Shown here: positions 45,084-55,149 of the stretch, piece after piece | Numbering within the stretch: position 1 is the stretch's first letter | Layout: each line of letters starts with the position of its first letter | Assembly (NCBI GenBank): GCA_019090795.1 | Contig: JAHRVG010000048.1 | Span: 1-56,291 of the forward strand | Reading direction: 5' to 3' | Source: Paracoccaceae bacterium | Lineage (GTDB): Bacteria; Pseudomonadota; Alphaproteobacteria; Rhodobacterales; Rhodobacteraceae | Length of the DNA: 56,291 nucleotides | Translations under genes and position numbers: made by a program | The notes under the pieces: model-generated | The model's database searches: none | Told to the model about the DNA's origin: nothing | The model's input: the letters and a program-made list of their open reading frames with translations, nothing else

Positions 45084-47348
45084 ATGAGCACCTTTACCGC
45101 CCCTATTGCCGAACAAATCTGGGATATGAAGTACCGTTTCAAAGAGGCAGGCGGCAGAGCGATTGACCAAACGGTTGAGGATAGCTGGCGTCGGGTGGCG
45201 CGCTCCCTCTCGGAAGTAGAAAAAACCCCCGAGTTATGGGAGGCAAAATTCTACGACGCGCTGGAAGATTTCCGTTTCCTGCCAGCCGGTCGCATTCTGG
45301 CCGGTGCCGGTACGGGGCGCGCTGTCACCCTTTTCAACTGCTTTGTGATGGGCACGGTGCCCGACAGCATGGGCGGAATTTTTGATATGCTGAAAGAGGC
45401 CGCGCTGACCATGCAGCAGGGCGGTGGCATCGGCTATGATTTCTCAACCATCCGCCCCAGAGGCGCAAGCGTTGAAGGCGTTGGCGCGGATGCCTCTGGC
45501 CCGTTGTCCTTTATGGATGTCTGGGACAGCATGTGCCGTACCATTATGTCAGCAGGCAGCCGCCGCGGCGCAATGATGGCCACCATGCGTTGTGATCATC
45601 CGGACATCGAGGACTTTATCACCGCCAAGCAAGACAGCGCGCGCTTGCGTATGTTTAACCTTTCAGTGCTGATTACCGATCCATTTATGGAAGCGGTGAA
45701 GAATGATGGCGTGTGGGAACTGGTCTTTGGTGATCGCGTGTACAAAACCATTCAGGCCCGCGATCTGTGGAATAAAATCATGCGCGGCACCTATGATTAC
45801 GCCGAACCTGGGGTGATTTTCATCGACCGGATCAACCAGAAAAACAACCTGCATTACTGCGAAGACATTGCCGCGACTAACCCCTGCGGTGAACAACCGC
45901 TGCCGCCTTATGGCGCCTGCCTGCTTGGCTCGATCAATCTTGCTAAGCTGGTAAAAGACCCGTTTGGCGATGACGCTGCTCTGGATATTCCCGAACTCGA
46001 CGACCTTGTCGCCACGGCAGTTCGGATGATGGATAACGTGGTCAACGCTTCGCTGTTTCCCCTACAGGAACAAAAGGTCGAGGCCCTCGCTAAACGGCGC
46101 ATTGGCCTTGGGGTCACTGGTCTGGCCGATGCTTTATTGATGGTGGGCGAGAAATATGGTTCCGTCAAGGCGGCGGCGTGCATTGAAACATGGATGAAAA
46201 GCATCGCCCGCGCGGCCTATAAAGCTTCTGCCCATCTGGCCGAGGAAAAGGGCGCGTTCCCATTGTTTGACAAGGATAAATACCTTGCCTCCGAGACCAT
46301 GATGGAAATGGATGACGATGTGCGCGACCTGATCGCCACCCACGGCATTCGCAACGCATTGCTGACATCCATTGCCCCAACCGGCACGATTTCCCTTTAT
46401 GCCGGGAATGTTTCCAGCGGTATCGAACCTGTTTTCGCCTATGCATACACCCGCAAGGTTTTACAAAATGACGGCTCTCGCTCTGAAGAAGAGGTCATCG
46501 ATTACGCGGTGCAAATGTGGCGTGAAAAATTTGGCGATAAGGAACTGCCTGACTATTTTGTAAACGCCCAGACACTGGCTCCGCTGGATCATGTGCGCAT
46601 GCAAGCGGCGGCACAAAAATGGATCGACAGCTCAATTTCCAAGACAATCAACTGCCCCGAAGATATTACCTTTGACGACTTCAAGGAAATCTACATGGCA
46701 GCGTGGGATCAGGGTTGCAAAGGCTGCACCACCTATCGCCCCAATGATGTAACAGGTTCGGTTCTAAGTGTTTCAGAAGCCGAAGAGAAAGCACCCGAAA
46801 TTGATACTGGTGCCGATGTGGTTTACATCGCAGAGCCGCTGGATCGACCAGCAGCGCTTGATGGCCATACCTATAAAATCAAGTGGCCCGAAAATGAGCA
46901 CGCGATTTACATCACCATCAACGACATTATCCAGAACGGCAAACGCCGCCCTTTCGAGGTTTTTATCAATTCCAAAAACATGGAGCATTACGCTTGGACT
47001 CTGGCCCTGACTCGGATGGTTTCTGCCGTATTCCGGCGCGGCGGCGACGTTAGTTTTGTGGTCGAGGAGCTAAAGGCCGTATTTGATCCACGCGGTGGTG
47101 CATGGGTGCAAGGCAAATACATCCCCTCGATTTTAGCGGCCATCGGTGGCGTGATCGAAGAACACATGATCAATATCGACTTTATCGAGGGCAAAGGCAT
47201 GCACCTCAAGACTGACCCGCACGCCGAAGTAATCGCCATTGGCGAGCGCCCCAAAGGCGCAAGCTGCCCCAGCTGTGGCAGCTATGGCATGCGGATGATC
47301 GAGGGCTGTATGACATGCGGCGAGTGCGGCCATTCCAAATGTGGCTAA
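45084..47348 (+). CDS. nrdJ: Adenosylcobalamin-dependent ribonucleotide reductase (class II)
   Basis: A 754-aa enzyme that makes deoxyribonucleotides using a B12-derived radical. Active-site residues are Asn266, Cys268 and Glu270 in TNPCGE, with redox cysteines Cys86 (LFNCFV) and Cys279 (YGACLLGS). A TSCPD domain follows (about 595-700, ITINDIIQNGKRRPFEVFI), then a C-terminal Cys-rich tail with four CxxC-like pairs (SCPSCG, GCMTCGECG). It is the short class II form. No cobalamin riboswitch is visible ahead of it; control is more likely through NrdR. It has no operon partners. Confidence 0.97.
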   Translation: MSTFTAPIAEQIWDMKYRFKEAGGRAIDQTVEDSWRRVARSLSEVEKTPELWEAKFYDALEDFRFLPAGRILAGAGTGRAVTLFNCFVMGTVPDSMGGIFDMLKEAALTMQQGGGIGYDFSTIRPRGASVEGVGADASGPLSFMDVWDSMCRTIMSAGSRRGAMMATMRCDHPDIEDFITAKQDSARLRMFNLSVLITDPFMEAVKNDGVWELVFGDRVYKTIQARDLWNKIMRGTYDYAEPGVIFIDRINQKNNLHYCEDIAATNPCGEQPLPPYGACLLGSINLAKLVKDPFGDDAALDIPELDDLVATAVRMMDNVVNASLFPLQEQKVEALAKRRIGLGVTGLADALLMVGEKYGSVKAAACIETWMKSIARAAYKASAHLAEEKGAFPLFDKDKYLASETMMEMDDDVRDLIATHGIRNALLTSIAPTGTISLYAGNVSSGIEPVFAYAYTRKVLQNDGSRSEEEVIDYAVQMWREKFGDKELPDYFVNAQTLAPLDHVRMQAAAQKWIDSSISKTINCPEDITFDDFKEIYMAAWDQGCKGCTTYRPNDVTGSVLSVSEAEEKAPEIDTGADVVYIAEPLDRPAALDGHTYKIKWPENEHAIYITINDIIQNGKRRPFEVFINSKNMEHYAWTLALTRMVSAVFRRGGDVSFVVEELKAVFDPRGGAWVQGKYIPSILAAIGGVIEEHMINIDFIEGKGMHLKTDPHAEVIAIGERPKGASCPSCGSYGMRMIEGCMTCGECGHSKCG

Positions 47349-47523
47349 GCATCTAGAGCTTTGCCACACTGATCTGCACCGCCAACAGTCGGTGTTTCAC
47401 CTTCCTGCACCGTAACATGGCTGGGGTGGGAAGGTTTGGGTCTATGGTGCCGGTACGTTTCATTTGGGAAACAGTAATTTCGGGATTGGAGGCTCCCGCT
47501 TTCTTGGCCGAAAACCTGTGCGG

Positions 47524-49563
47524 CTACGGCTCCAACCCGCGCCCCTTGATCAACGCATCCACTTTGGGCATTGATCCGCGAAACGCAAGATACAACTCCT
47601 CTGGATCCTTTGAGCCACCGGCTGCATAAATATTGTCATGCAGCCGCTGCGCCAAATCCGCGTCAAACGGATCGCCAACCTCCTCAAAGGCGGCAAAAGC
47701 ATCGGCGTCCATTACCTCGGACCACATGTAGGAATAATAGCCGGATGAATAACCATCACCGGAAAACACATGCGCAAACTGCGGCGTGGCGTGGCGCATG
47801 CCGATAGATTTTGGCACCCCCAACCCATCCAGAACCGCCGCTTGTTTCGCCATAGGATCGGCGGGTGCGGGCGCGGAATGAAAAGCCAGATCAACCAGCG
47901 CCGAGGCAGTGTATTCAACTGTCGAAAAGCCCTGATCGTAATTCTCTGCCGCCAGCAACCGCTGCAACAACTCTGCTGGCATCGCCTCTCCGGTCTCCGC
48001 ATGACGGGCAAATTTTTCCAGCACTTCGGGAACCGACAGCCAATGCTCGTACAGCTGGCTGGGCAATTCCACAAAATCCCGCGCCACACTGGTGCCGGAA
48101 ATGAAGCTATAAGTCACATCGGACAGCATGGAATGCAGCGCATGGCCAAATTCGTGGAACAGGGTGCGCGCATCATCAAAGGTGAGAAGACAGGGTTCGC
48201 CTTCAGGTGCTTTCGCAAAATTACAAACGTTCACGGTGATCGGGCGCACCTCGCCATCCAGCGCTGACTGGGCGCGAAACCGTGAGCACCACGCACCGGA
48301 ACGTTTGGACGCACGGGCAAAATAATCACCGACAAAAACCGCCATGTGACGATCGCCCTTAAGCACCTCCCACGCGCGTGCATCCGGATGATAGAGTGGC
48401 ACATCAAGCGGCTTAAACGTCAGGCCAAACAAACGGTTTGCACAGTAGAACGCGGCTTCTATCATCTGGTCGAGCTGGAAGTAAGGTTTCAGCTCTGCCT
48501 CATCCAGATCGTATTCCAGCTTGCGGCGTTTTTCGGAATAAAAGCGCCAGTCCCAAGGCTGGAAATCACCGTTGATACCGTCACCGCGCATCATTTCGGT
48601 CAGCACAAAGGCATCGACCTCTGCCGCCGCTAACGCCGGCTCCCAAACCGCCATCAACAACCCCAACACCGCCCTCGGCGTCTTGGCCATTTCCGGTGCC
48701 AGCTTAAAATCGGCAAAAGTTTTAAACCCCAGCAAATGCGCCCGCTGGTCACGCAATTGCAATGTTTCTTTGGCAATGGCCAGATTGTCCGTTTTGCCGC
48801 CATTGGCACCGCGCGAGGTCCAGGCCTCAAGTGCCCTTTGGCGCAAATCGCGGCGCGTGGAAAACTGCAAGAAAGGAACAAGCAAGGAGCGCGATAATGA
48901 GATCGCATGGCCGCCCTCTTCGGGATCAACTTCACGCTCACGCGCAACTTCTGCTGCGGCAGAAATCAGGAAGTCGGGCAAGCCATCCAGATCATTCTCA
49001 TCCAGAACCAAAAGCCAATCCCGCTCATCCGCCAACAGGTTTTGTGAAAAGCGGGTGCCCAACTCTGCCAGCCGCTGCAACACCCCGGCCAAATCCTTGG
49101 CACTGCCCCCCTGCAATTGCGCCCCTGCGCGCACAAACATCTGGTGATACAGTTCCAGCACACGGTCCTGCTCATCCGTCAACCCCAGCGTTTCACGCCC
49201 CTGAAACAACATATCAATACGCGCGAACAGTTTGGCATTCATCATTGTTTCGGAATTGAACGCTGCCAAACGGGGGGACAGATCGCGCTGCAAAGCCTCG
49301 CGTTCGGGGTTGGTATCAGAGCCGGAAACGTTGAAAAACACCCCCGCAACCCTGTCCATCAACCACTCTGAACATTCCAAAGCCTCGATTGTGTTGGCGA
49401 ACGTCGGGGTATCCGTGGCATCGGCAATCGCATTCACGGCGCTGCGGGATTGGAGAAATGCTTCCTCAAAGGCTGGTGCGAAATGGCCATCCTCAATCTG
49501 GTCGAATGGTGGCATCTGAAAAGGGCCGGTCCAGTCTGAAAGGAAAGGGTTATTCTGTGTCAT
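47524..49563 (-). CDS. M3-family metallopeptidase (oligopeptidase A/Dcp type)
   Basis: A 679-aa zinc peptidase with the HEFGH motif at 470-474 and flanking sequence matching oligopeptidase A and dipeptidyl carboxypeptidase. There is no signal peptide, so the protein is cytoplasmic and probably degrades peptides left by proteases. ATG 49563 follows GAGAGACAG. Separating PrlC from Dcp needs alignment. The 175-base stretch to nrdJ holds no other gene. Confidence 0.92.
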   Translation of the reverse strand: MTQNNPFLSDWTGPFQMPPFDQIEDGHFAPAFEEAFLQSRSAVNAIADATDTPTFANTIEALECSEWLMDRVAGVFFNVSGSDTNPEREALQRDLSPRLAAFNSETMMNAKLFARIDMLFQGRETLGLTDEQDRVLELYHQMFVRAGAQLQGGSAKDLAGVLQRLAELGTRFSQNLLADERDWLLVLDENDLDGLPDFLISAAAEVAREREVDPEEGGHAISLSRSLLVPFLQFSTRRDLRQRALEAWTSRGANGGKTDNLAIAKETLQLRDQRAHLLGFKTFADFKLAPEMAKTPRAVLGLLMAVWEPALAAAEVDAFVLTEMMRGDGINGDFQPWDWRFYSEKRRKLEYDLDEAELKPYFQLDQMIEAAFYCANRLFGLTFKPLDVPLYHPDARAWEVLKGDRHMAVFVGDYFARASKRSGAWCSRFRAQSALDGEVRPITVNVCNFAKAPEGEPCLLTFDDARTLFHEFGHALHSMLSDVTYSFISGTSVARDFVELPSQLYEHWLSVPEVLEKFARHAETGEAMPAELLQRLLAAENYDQGFSTVEYTASALVDLAFHSAPAPADPMAKQAAVLDGLGVPKSIGMRHATPQFAHVFSGDGYSSGYYSYMWSEVMDADAFAAFEEVGDPFDADLAQRLHDNIYAAGGSKDPEELYLAFRGSMPKVDALIKGRGLEP

Positions 49564-49742
49564 TCTGTCTCTCGATTAACTCGTCTGTCACATAAACAGA
49601 CAGAGGCAGGAGGGTAAAGCGATTACCGCATGAAAACGGCAACGCCAAATGTCGTTTTTTCAACACGTCAGGTCGGCAGGCTCTGGCGCTATGTTGCGAA
49701 TTTCTGCAATCTTGCGCACAAACCATCAGCGGAGTTGGATAG

Positions 49743-52241
49743 ATGAAAACCCATGTAAAAGCCTGTGTCGTTGGCGGCGGTGCCGTTGGGGCATCAATTG
49801 CCTATCATTTGGCCAAAGCTGGCTGGGATGATGTGGTTCTGCTGGAGCGAGACGAGCTGACATCCGGTTCTACATGGCACGCCGCCGGATTGCTGCCTCT
49901 GTTCAACATGTCCTACGCAACCACCCACATTCACGACTATTCCGTAAAATTCTATAAGGAACTGGAGGCCGAGACCGGCCTGAACGCCGGTTTTTCCGTG
50001 GTCGGCAACCTGCGTATGGCACAAACCGATGCGCGGATGGATGAATACATGCTCTATGGCACAACGGCCGAATCCGTAGGCGTGCCGTTTGAAAAACTGA
50101 CACCTGCGCAGATCAAAGACCGCTGGCCGCTGATCCGCACCGATGATCTGAAGGGCGCGATCTATCACCCAACCGATGGCTATATCAATCCTGCCGATGT
50201 CACTCAGGCGATGGCCAAAGGCGCACGCCAGCGCGGTGTCGAAATTCACCGCAAGCTGCAAGTGGACAGCTACGAGTGGACAGGGTCAGAGTGGATTGTG
50301 CGCGGCAAGGTTATGGTCGAGCGTGGCGGCAATCTGATTGCGGGTGAAGAAGACTTCACCATCCACGCGGAACATGTTGTTACCGCGACAGGCAACCACG
50401 CGCAACGCACCGCACAAAAATTGGGCATCAAAATTCCCGCAATTCCTGTGGAACACCAGTTCATCGTGATGGACAAAGACCCGATGCTGGAAGAGTTCCG
50501 CAAGAACCATCCCGAACATCCGGTGATCCGCGATGCGGACGCCCAATCCTATGTGCGCGAAGAACGCGGCGGCTGGATTTTAGGTGTCTATGAAAAGAAC
50601 GCCCCTGCCCGTTTTGAATACGGCGTACCGGACAGTTTTCGTGCGGACCTGTTCCCGCTCGCGCTGGACCGGATTGAGGAGCAGTATTTGGCGATGATCC
50701 ACCGGATTCCATCCTGTGAGAAATCCGGCCTGAAAGACGATTTCAACGGCCCGATCTGTTACACCCCAGACGGCAACCCGCTGGTTGGCCCCGCTCCGGG
50801 CCTGCGCAATATGTGGCTAGCCGAGGGTTTCAGTTTTGGCATCACCGCTGCGGGCGGTACCGGCTACTACATGGCGCAAATGATGGTCGAGGGCGAGGCC
50901 GAAATCGACATGGCGTCGCTTGATCCCAAACGTTACGGCGACTGGATGACCACCGAATTTGCCGCGCGCAAGAACGAGGAATGTTATGACCACGTTTACA
51001 TTCTGCACCACCCGGACGAGGAACGCCCCGCCTGCCGCCCCCTGCGTACCTCTCCTGCTTATGACCGGCAAAAAGCAGCTGGCGCGCAATTTGGCTGGGT
51101 CAATGGCTGGGAACGCCCGAATTATTTTGGCCCCCTGAATGCGCCCGATAATTTCGATCATGACGCACGCAGTTTTCGCCGTGGCGGCTGGTGGCAATAC
51201 GCGGTGGACGAGGCTAAAGCCATTCGTGAAGGCGTGGGCCTGATAGACGCCACCGCCTTTACCAAACATAGGGTCAAGGGCCCCGGCGCCACCGCTTTTT
51301 TGGATTGGTTCACCTGCAACAAGCTTCCCTCAATCGGGCGCATCAACCTGACCTATGCCCTGACTGCCGCGGGAACCACACGCACGGAATACACAATCGT
51401 GCGCAATGGACAAAACAGCTATTACCTCGTCTCTGCAGGGGCATGGACGGCTTATGACGCGGATTTCTTGCGCAAAGCAGCCGAGGATAAAATGGAGGAA
51501 TTCGGATATATTGAAATTCAGGATGTGACGTCACAATGGGGTGTTTTCGCCATCGGCGGCCCAAAATCCCGCGATGTACTGAAAAAAACCATCAAGGACG
51601 CAGACCCTGAAACCGCGCTGTCGAACAAGCGGTTCCCGTGGTTATCCGCGCGCCAGATCGAGTTGGGCATGTGCCCCGTTAATGCGATCCGCGTGGCCTA
51701 TACTGGCGAATTGGGCTGGGAATTGCACCATCCCATAGAGATGCAGAACTACCTCTATGATCTGATCCTTGAAGCGGGCAAGGAATACGGCTTGAAACTG
51801 GTTGGCGCGCGGGCGCAAAACTGGTTGCGGCAGGAAAAATCCTATCGCGCCTTTGGCAATGAGCTGGGCCGAGACGCCACCCCTGCCGAGGCCGATCTGC
51901 CCCGTTTTATCGACCTGAACAAAGACTTCCACGGCAAGGCTGCGATGCTGGCCAAAGGCATTCGTTCCAAATGTGTAACCCTGCTAATTGACGGCCCCAA
52001 AGACGCCGATCCATGGGGCCGCGAGGCACTGTTGCAAGGCGGTGTTAAAGTCGGACGCCTAACCTCCGGCGGTTATTCCGTGGCCTTCGAGAAAAGCATC
52101 GGCATGGGCTATGTGCCTCCGGAATTGGCCGTTGTTGGCCAGAAACTCAAGGTCCGGATGTTGGGCGAGCTGTGGGATGCCGAGGTGACACCGGACAGTC
52201 CTTATGATCCAACAAATGCCACCATCCGGATGAATGGTTAA
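49743..52241 (+). CDS. Dimethylglycine/sarcosine dehydrogenase-like FAD-GcvT fusion
   Basis: An 832-aa two-part enzyme. The N-terminal DAO-type flavin domain (GGGAVG 11-16; GSTWHAAGL with His46 in the position of the covalent flavin His of dimethylglycine dehydrogenase) is followed by a linker and a GcvT-like folate-binding domain (about 440-830, with the GcvT block TGELGWELH). Such fusions oxidatively demethylate methylated amines and hand the C1 unit to THF, which links to fhs and folD at 13.6-16.3 kb. The substrate (dimethylglycine, sarcosine or a related compound) is not resolved. GGAG precedes ATG 49743. Confidence 0.92.
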   Translation: MKTHVKACVVGGGAVGASIAYHLAKAGWDDVVLLERDELTSGSTWHAAGLLPLFNMSYATTHIHDYSVKFYKELEAETGLNAGFSVVGNLRMAQTDARMDEYMLYGTTAESVGVPFEKLTPAQIKDRWPLIRTDDLKGAIYHPTDGYINPADVTQAMAKGARQRGVEIHRKLQVDSYEWTGSEWIVRGKVMVERGGNLIAGEEDFTIHAEHVVTATGNHAQRTAQKLGIKIPAIPVEHQFIVMDKDPMLEEFRKNHPEHPVIRDADAQSYVREERGGWILGVYEKNAPARFEYGVPDSFRADLFPLALDRIEEQYLAMIHRIPSCEKSGLKDDFNGPICYTPDGNPLVGPAPGLRNMWLAEGFSFGITAAGGTGYYMAQMMVEGEAEIDMASLDPKRYGDWMTTEFAARKNEECYDHVYILHHPDEERPACRPLRTSPAYDRQKAAGAQFGWVNGWERPNYFGPLNAPDNFDHDARSFRRGGWWQYAVDEAKAIREGVGLIDATAFTKHRVKGPGATAFLDWFTCNKLPSIGRINLTYALTAAGTTRTEYTIVRNGQNSYYLVSAGAWTAYDADFLRKAAEDKMEEFGYIEIQDVTSQWGVFAIGGPKSRDVLKKTIKDADPETALSNKRFPWLSARQIELGMCPVNAIRVAYTGELGWELHHPIEMQNYLYDLILEAGKEYGLKLVGARAQNWLRQEKSYRAFGNELGRDATPAEADLPRFIDLNKDFHGKAAMLAKGIRSKCVTLLIDGPKDADPWGREALLQGGVKVGRLTSGGYSVAFEKSIGMGYVPPELAVVGQKLKVRMLGELWDAEVTPDSPYDPTNATIRMNG

Positions 52242-52251
52242 CAGAATTCAG

Positions 52252-52274
52252 GCGGCCCGTTTCACACGGGCCGC
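52252..52274 (+). terminator. Terminator of the FAD-GcvT gene
   Basis: A perfect 9-bp GC-rich stem (52252-52260 with 52266-52274, loop of 5) is followed by ATTTTG, 10 bases after the stop codon and just before the convergent gene at 52281. Confidence 0.88.
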
Positions 52275-52280
52275 ATTTTG

Positions 52281-52616
52281 CTAGCTCACGTTCTGATCAT
52301 AACAATCCAGCGCTTTGGCCGCATACATCAAAGACGGCCCACCGCCCATTTGCACGGCCATACCCAGCACATCAGCGACTTCCTCACGGCTGGCTTTGAG
52401 GCGCACCAGTGCTTCGATATGAAAACCGATACAAGCCTCGCAGCGATCCGCCACCGCAATTCCCAAAGCCACAAATTCCAGCGTTTTGGCATCAAGCGCC
52501 ACCCCGGTTTTTGCGGCCTTGCTCAGCTCACCAAATCCTTTGGTGACATCTGGGATAGCTTTGTTCAGATTGCGCAACTGGCCTCTGGTTGCTTTGCTGC
52601 TTTCTTTCCAATCCAT
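52281..52616 (-). CDS. AhpD-like carboxymuconolactone decarboxylase-family protein
   Basis: A 111-aa all-helical protein with the CxxC motif Cys59-Cys62 and His66 (DRCEACIGFH), as in AhpD-type peroxidase-linked or redox proteins of the CMD family. The frame continues upstream for 67 codons, but ATG 52616 has GGAG at good spacing. It lies 68 bases downstream of the DAO gene on the same strand and may be co-transcribed with the two flavin enzymes, which produce hydrogen peroxide if they use oxygen. Confidence 0.88.
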   Translation of the reverse strand: MDWKESSKATRGQLRNLNKAIPDVTKGFGELSKAAKTGVALDAKTLEFVALGIAVADRCEACIGFHIEALVRLKASREEVADVLGMAVQMGGGPSLMYAAKALDCYDQNVS

Positions 52617-52683
52617 CGGGATACTCCGTAATAGTTGATTAATAATCGTATTATTGCAACGCGCTGCGCGCTTCAACCGCCAA

Positions 52684-54030
52684 TCAAAGCGCTGAGCCAA
52701 CGTCCAAAACGCTGCCATCGCTGAAGCGTGAAAAGCGAAAGCGGCGCAGGTCATGTTCAGCAGCCCGCCCCGTTGCCATGCGTGCCACGATACGGCCAAA
52801 GCCGGGGCCGATGCCAAAGCCGTGGCCGCTCATCCCCGTCGCGATAATCAGGCCGGGCAGCGGCGAATGATCTACCACCGGCACCACATCAGGCATGGTG
52901 TCAATCATCCCTGCCCAACTGTTCAATATTTGCGGCTTGCCGATCTGGGGAAAACGTATGGCAAACTGCTTCTGCATCCGTTTGACATATGCCAAATCCG
53001 GCTTAGGCTCCAGAACCCGCATCCGTTCAAACGGCGATGTGCTCGCCGTGTCCCATTTGCGCGGCGTCGCCCATGCGTCTGGGAAACCGTGGGGGGCAAA
53101 GGGGCTGGGTTTGATATCCAATAGATGCTTGCGCACCACTGCTGTAAATGCCCCAAAATGGCGAAACGCGTCCGGTCCAAGATAAAACCCGATCCCGGCC
53201 CCCGGTGCCAAAGTGTATCCACCATCAGCACGACGTCTCAGCGCCAGTTTTTCGTCCGCCGCGCAGCCCTCAAAAAATGCAGCCAAAGGCGCAGTGCGCG
53301 CGACTGTTTCACACACCGAAAGCTGTGGAAAATTCACCCCGTTGGCCCGTGCAAACAGCGAAGACCATGCACCACCGGCAAGAACCACCTGTTCACAGCG
53401 GACGAGCCCCGCCTCGGTCTCAACCCCGCTAACGTGGCCCGCAGAAACATCCAGCCCGCGAACCGCACAATCCTCGCGGATCAGCACACCGTTTTCCTGC
53501 GCTAGGTGCGCCACCGAAGGCACCGCTTGCCAAGGTTCGGCCCGCGCATCAGAGGGCGTGCGAACGGCGCCAACCCATTGGCCATTTCCCTGCCCGGAAA
53601 ACTGTTCATTAACTTGTCGGCGCGTCAACTTCTCAGAAACCAACCCGTTTTCTTTGGCCGTTACCAGCCATTCCGCCAGCTTAGCCATTTCGGTGTCAGA
53701 ACTAGCCAGATAATTCACACCAACGGTTTTCAGCCCGGTTGCGCCCTTAACTTGCGCGTCCACATCGTGCCACAGCTCAAGCGCCTGCATCATAATCGGC
53801 AATTCCGCGCGATCACGCCCTTGCTGGCGCACCCAGCCCCAATTGCGCGAGGATTGCTCCCCCGCGATCCGGCCCTTTTCACAAACCAGAACCCGCTGCC
53901 CCATCTGCGCCAAATAATGTGCGGTGAATACGCCGATCACACCGCCACCGATAATCACCGTATCGACAGCCTCCGGCAGTGGATCCGAGAAACGTAGCGG
54001 CGTTTGCGCAGTGATCGGGGCAACAACCAT
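52684..54030 (-). CDS. FAD-dependent oxidoreductase, DAO family
   Basis: A 448-aa flavoprotein of the DAO (D-amino-acid oxidase) superfamily: Rossmann motif GGGVIG (28-33), a SSRNWGWVRQQGRDRAELP loop typical of amine- or opine-type oxidases, and a C-terminal FAD contact (GLIIATGMSGHGFGIGPGFG). It likely oxidises an N-alkylated amino acid or related amine. The start lies 2 bases after the stop of the D-arginine-dehydrogenase-like gene, so the pair form an operon. Confidence 0.88.
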   Translation of the reverse strand: MVVAPITAQTPLRFSDPLPEAVDTVIIGGGVIGVFTAHYLAQMGQRVLVCEKGRIAGEQSSRNWGWVRQQGRDRAELPIMMQALELWHDVDAQVKGATGLKTVGVNYLASSDTEMAKLAEWLVTAKENGLVSEKLTRRQVNEQFSGQGNGQWVGAVRTPSDARAEPWQAVPSVAHLAQENGVLIREDCAVRGLDVSAGHVSGVETEAGLVRCEQVVLAGGAWSSLFARANGVNFPQLSVCETVARTAPLAAFFEGCAADEKLALRRRADGGYTLAPGAGIGFYLGPDAFRHFGAFTAVVRKHLLDIKPSPFAPHGFPDAWATPRKWDTASTSPFERMRVLEPKPDLAYVKRMQKQFAIRFPQIGKPQILNSWAGMIDTMPDVVPVVDHSPLPGLIIATGMSGHGFGIGPGFGRIVARMATGRAAEHDLRRFRFSRFSDGSVLDVGSAL

Positions 54031-54032
54031 AC

Positions 54033-55106
54033 CTAAAACCGAGCCGGAGACAGGGCATTGATCACAGTTGCATCAAGCGAAGTACCGCCACCACCGATCA
54101 GTTCTCCTACCAGCTGCGCCACCGCAGGGGCAGTTTGAAATCCGTAACCGCCCTGTCCACCGACCCAGAAGAAATCGGCCACAACCCTATCAAAACCAAC
54201 CACCAGACTGTGGTCGGGCGCGAATGTGCGCAAGCCTGCCCAGCTGGTTTCCAGACGGGTTACTTCAGGCGTCACCATTTCCTGATAACGCGCAATACCC
54301 TCGGCCAGAACCATATCATCGGCCCAAGCATCATGGGGCGGCATTGGGTCTTCTTCGCCTGGCGAGATCATCCAAGCGCCCGCGTCCGGTTTGGCATACC
54401 AGCGTTCCCCCGCGCCTTGGGTCATCGGCCAGTTGCGCAAATCATGGCCATCCGGGGCGGGAATGCGAACCATGGAACGGCGGTAGGGTTGAAAACCCAA
54501 AGATTCGGCACCGGCCATCTGTGCAATGCCGTCCACCCAAGGACCAGCCGCATTCACCAGAATACGCGCGCTGTATTCCGTTTCCCCTGCTTGAACCCGC
54601 CAGCGCCCGGCCTTGCGAATGGCCGAAACACTGGCACTACAGATCACCTCGGCCCCCTGCCCGCGCGCCTGCTTTAGGAAATTCTGCAACATCCGGTCCG
54701 TATCAATATCCGGGGCCTCTGCCAGATAAGAGGCCCGCGTGGTGGTTGCCATATTCAGGATCGGAAACATTTCGACCGCTTCAGGCAGCGAAATTTCCGC
54801 CATCCCCAGCCCCGCCAAGTCAGCCTCAAACGCCGCGCCGTCTTGCGCCCGCGCCAACGACAACAACCCGCGTGGCGACAAAACTCCGCCATTCGCGGTG
54901 CGATGATGCTCTTCGCTGGCGTAATTCAGTGCCCGCACGACATCATTGCCATAGTCGCGCAAATACATCGCCGCCGAACGCCCCGTCGCGTGATAGCCCA
55001 GTGCGGATTCGCCCTCAAGCAAACACACAGAACCAAGCGGAGCCAGATGCGCCGCCGCAGAAACACCGGCGATCCCACCGCCAATAATCAGAAAATCATA
55101 AGTCAT
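54033..55106 (-). CDS. D-arginine dehydrogenase-like FAD oxidoreductase
   Basis: A 357-aa DAO-superfamily enzyme closely resembling DauA of Pseudomonas, from memory of that sequence: IIGGGIAGVSAAAHL (7-21), GYHATGRSAAMYLRDYG with the active-site His39, LVNAAGPWVD, GFQPYRRSM and WAGLRTFAPD. DauA oxidatively deaminates D-arginine and other basic D-amino acids. The substrate pocket may differ here, so the assignment stays at family level. It is translated just ahead of the second DAO gene. Confidence 0.88.
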   Translation of the reverse strand: MTYDFLIIGGGIAGVSAAAHLAPLGSVCLLEGESALGYHATGRSAAMYLRDYGNDVVRALNYASEEHHRTANGGVLSPRGLLSLARAQDGAAFEADLAGLGMAEISLPEAVEMFPILNMATTTRASYLAEAPDIDTDRMLQNFLKQARGQGAEVICSASVSAIRKAGRWRVQAGETEYSARILVNAAGPWVDGIAQMAGAESLGFQPYRRSMVRIPAPDGHDLRNWPMTQGAGERWYAKPDAGAWMISPGEEDPMPPHDAWADDMVLAEGIARYQEMVTPEVTRLETSWAGLRTFAPDHSLVVGFDRVVADFFWVGGQGGYGFQTAPAVAQLVGELIGGGGTSLDATVINALSPARF

Positions 55107-55149
55107 GGCCGGACTTAATCACGAGGTCAGCGGTACGGCAATCAATAAC

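Noticed and set aside
54068-55087. 339-codon open frame opposite the D-arginine-dehydrogenase-like gene
   Set aside because: Its Pro/Arg-rich translation is an artefact of the opposite strand.
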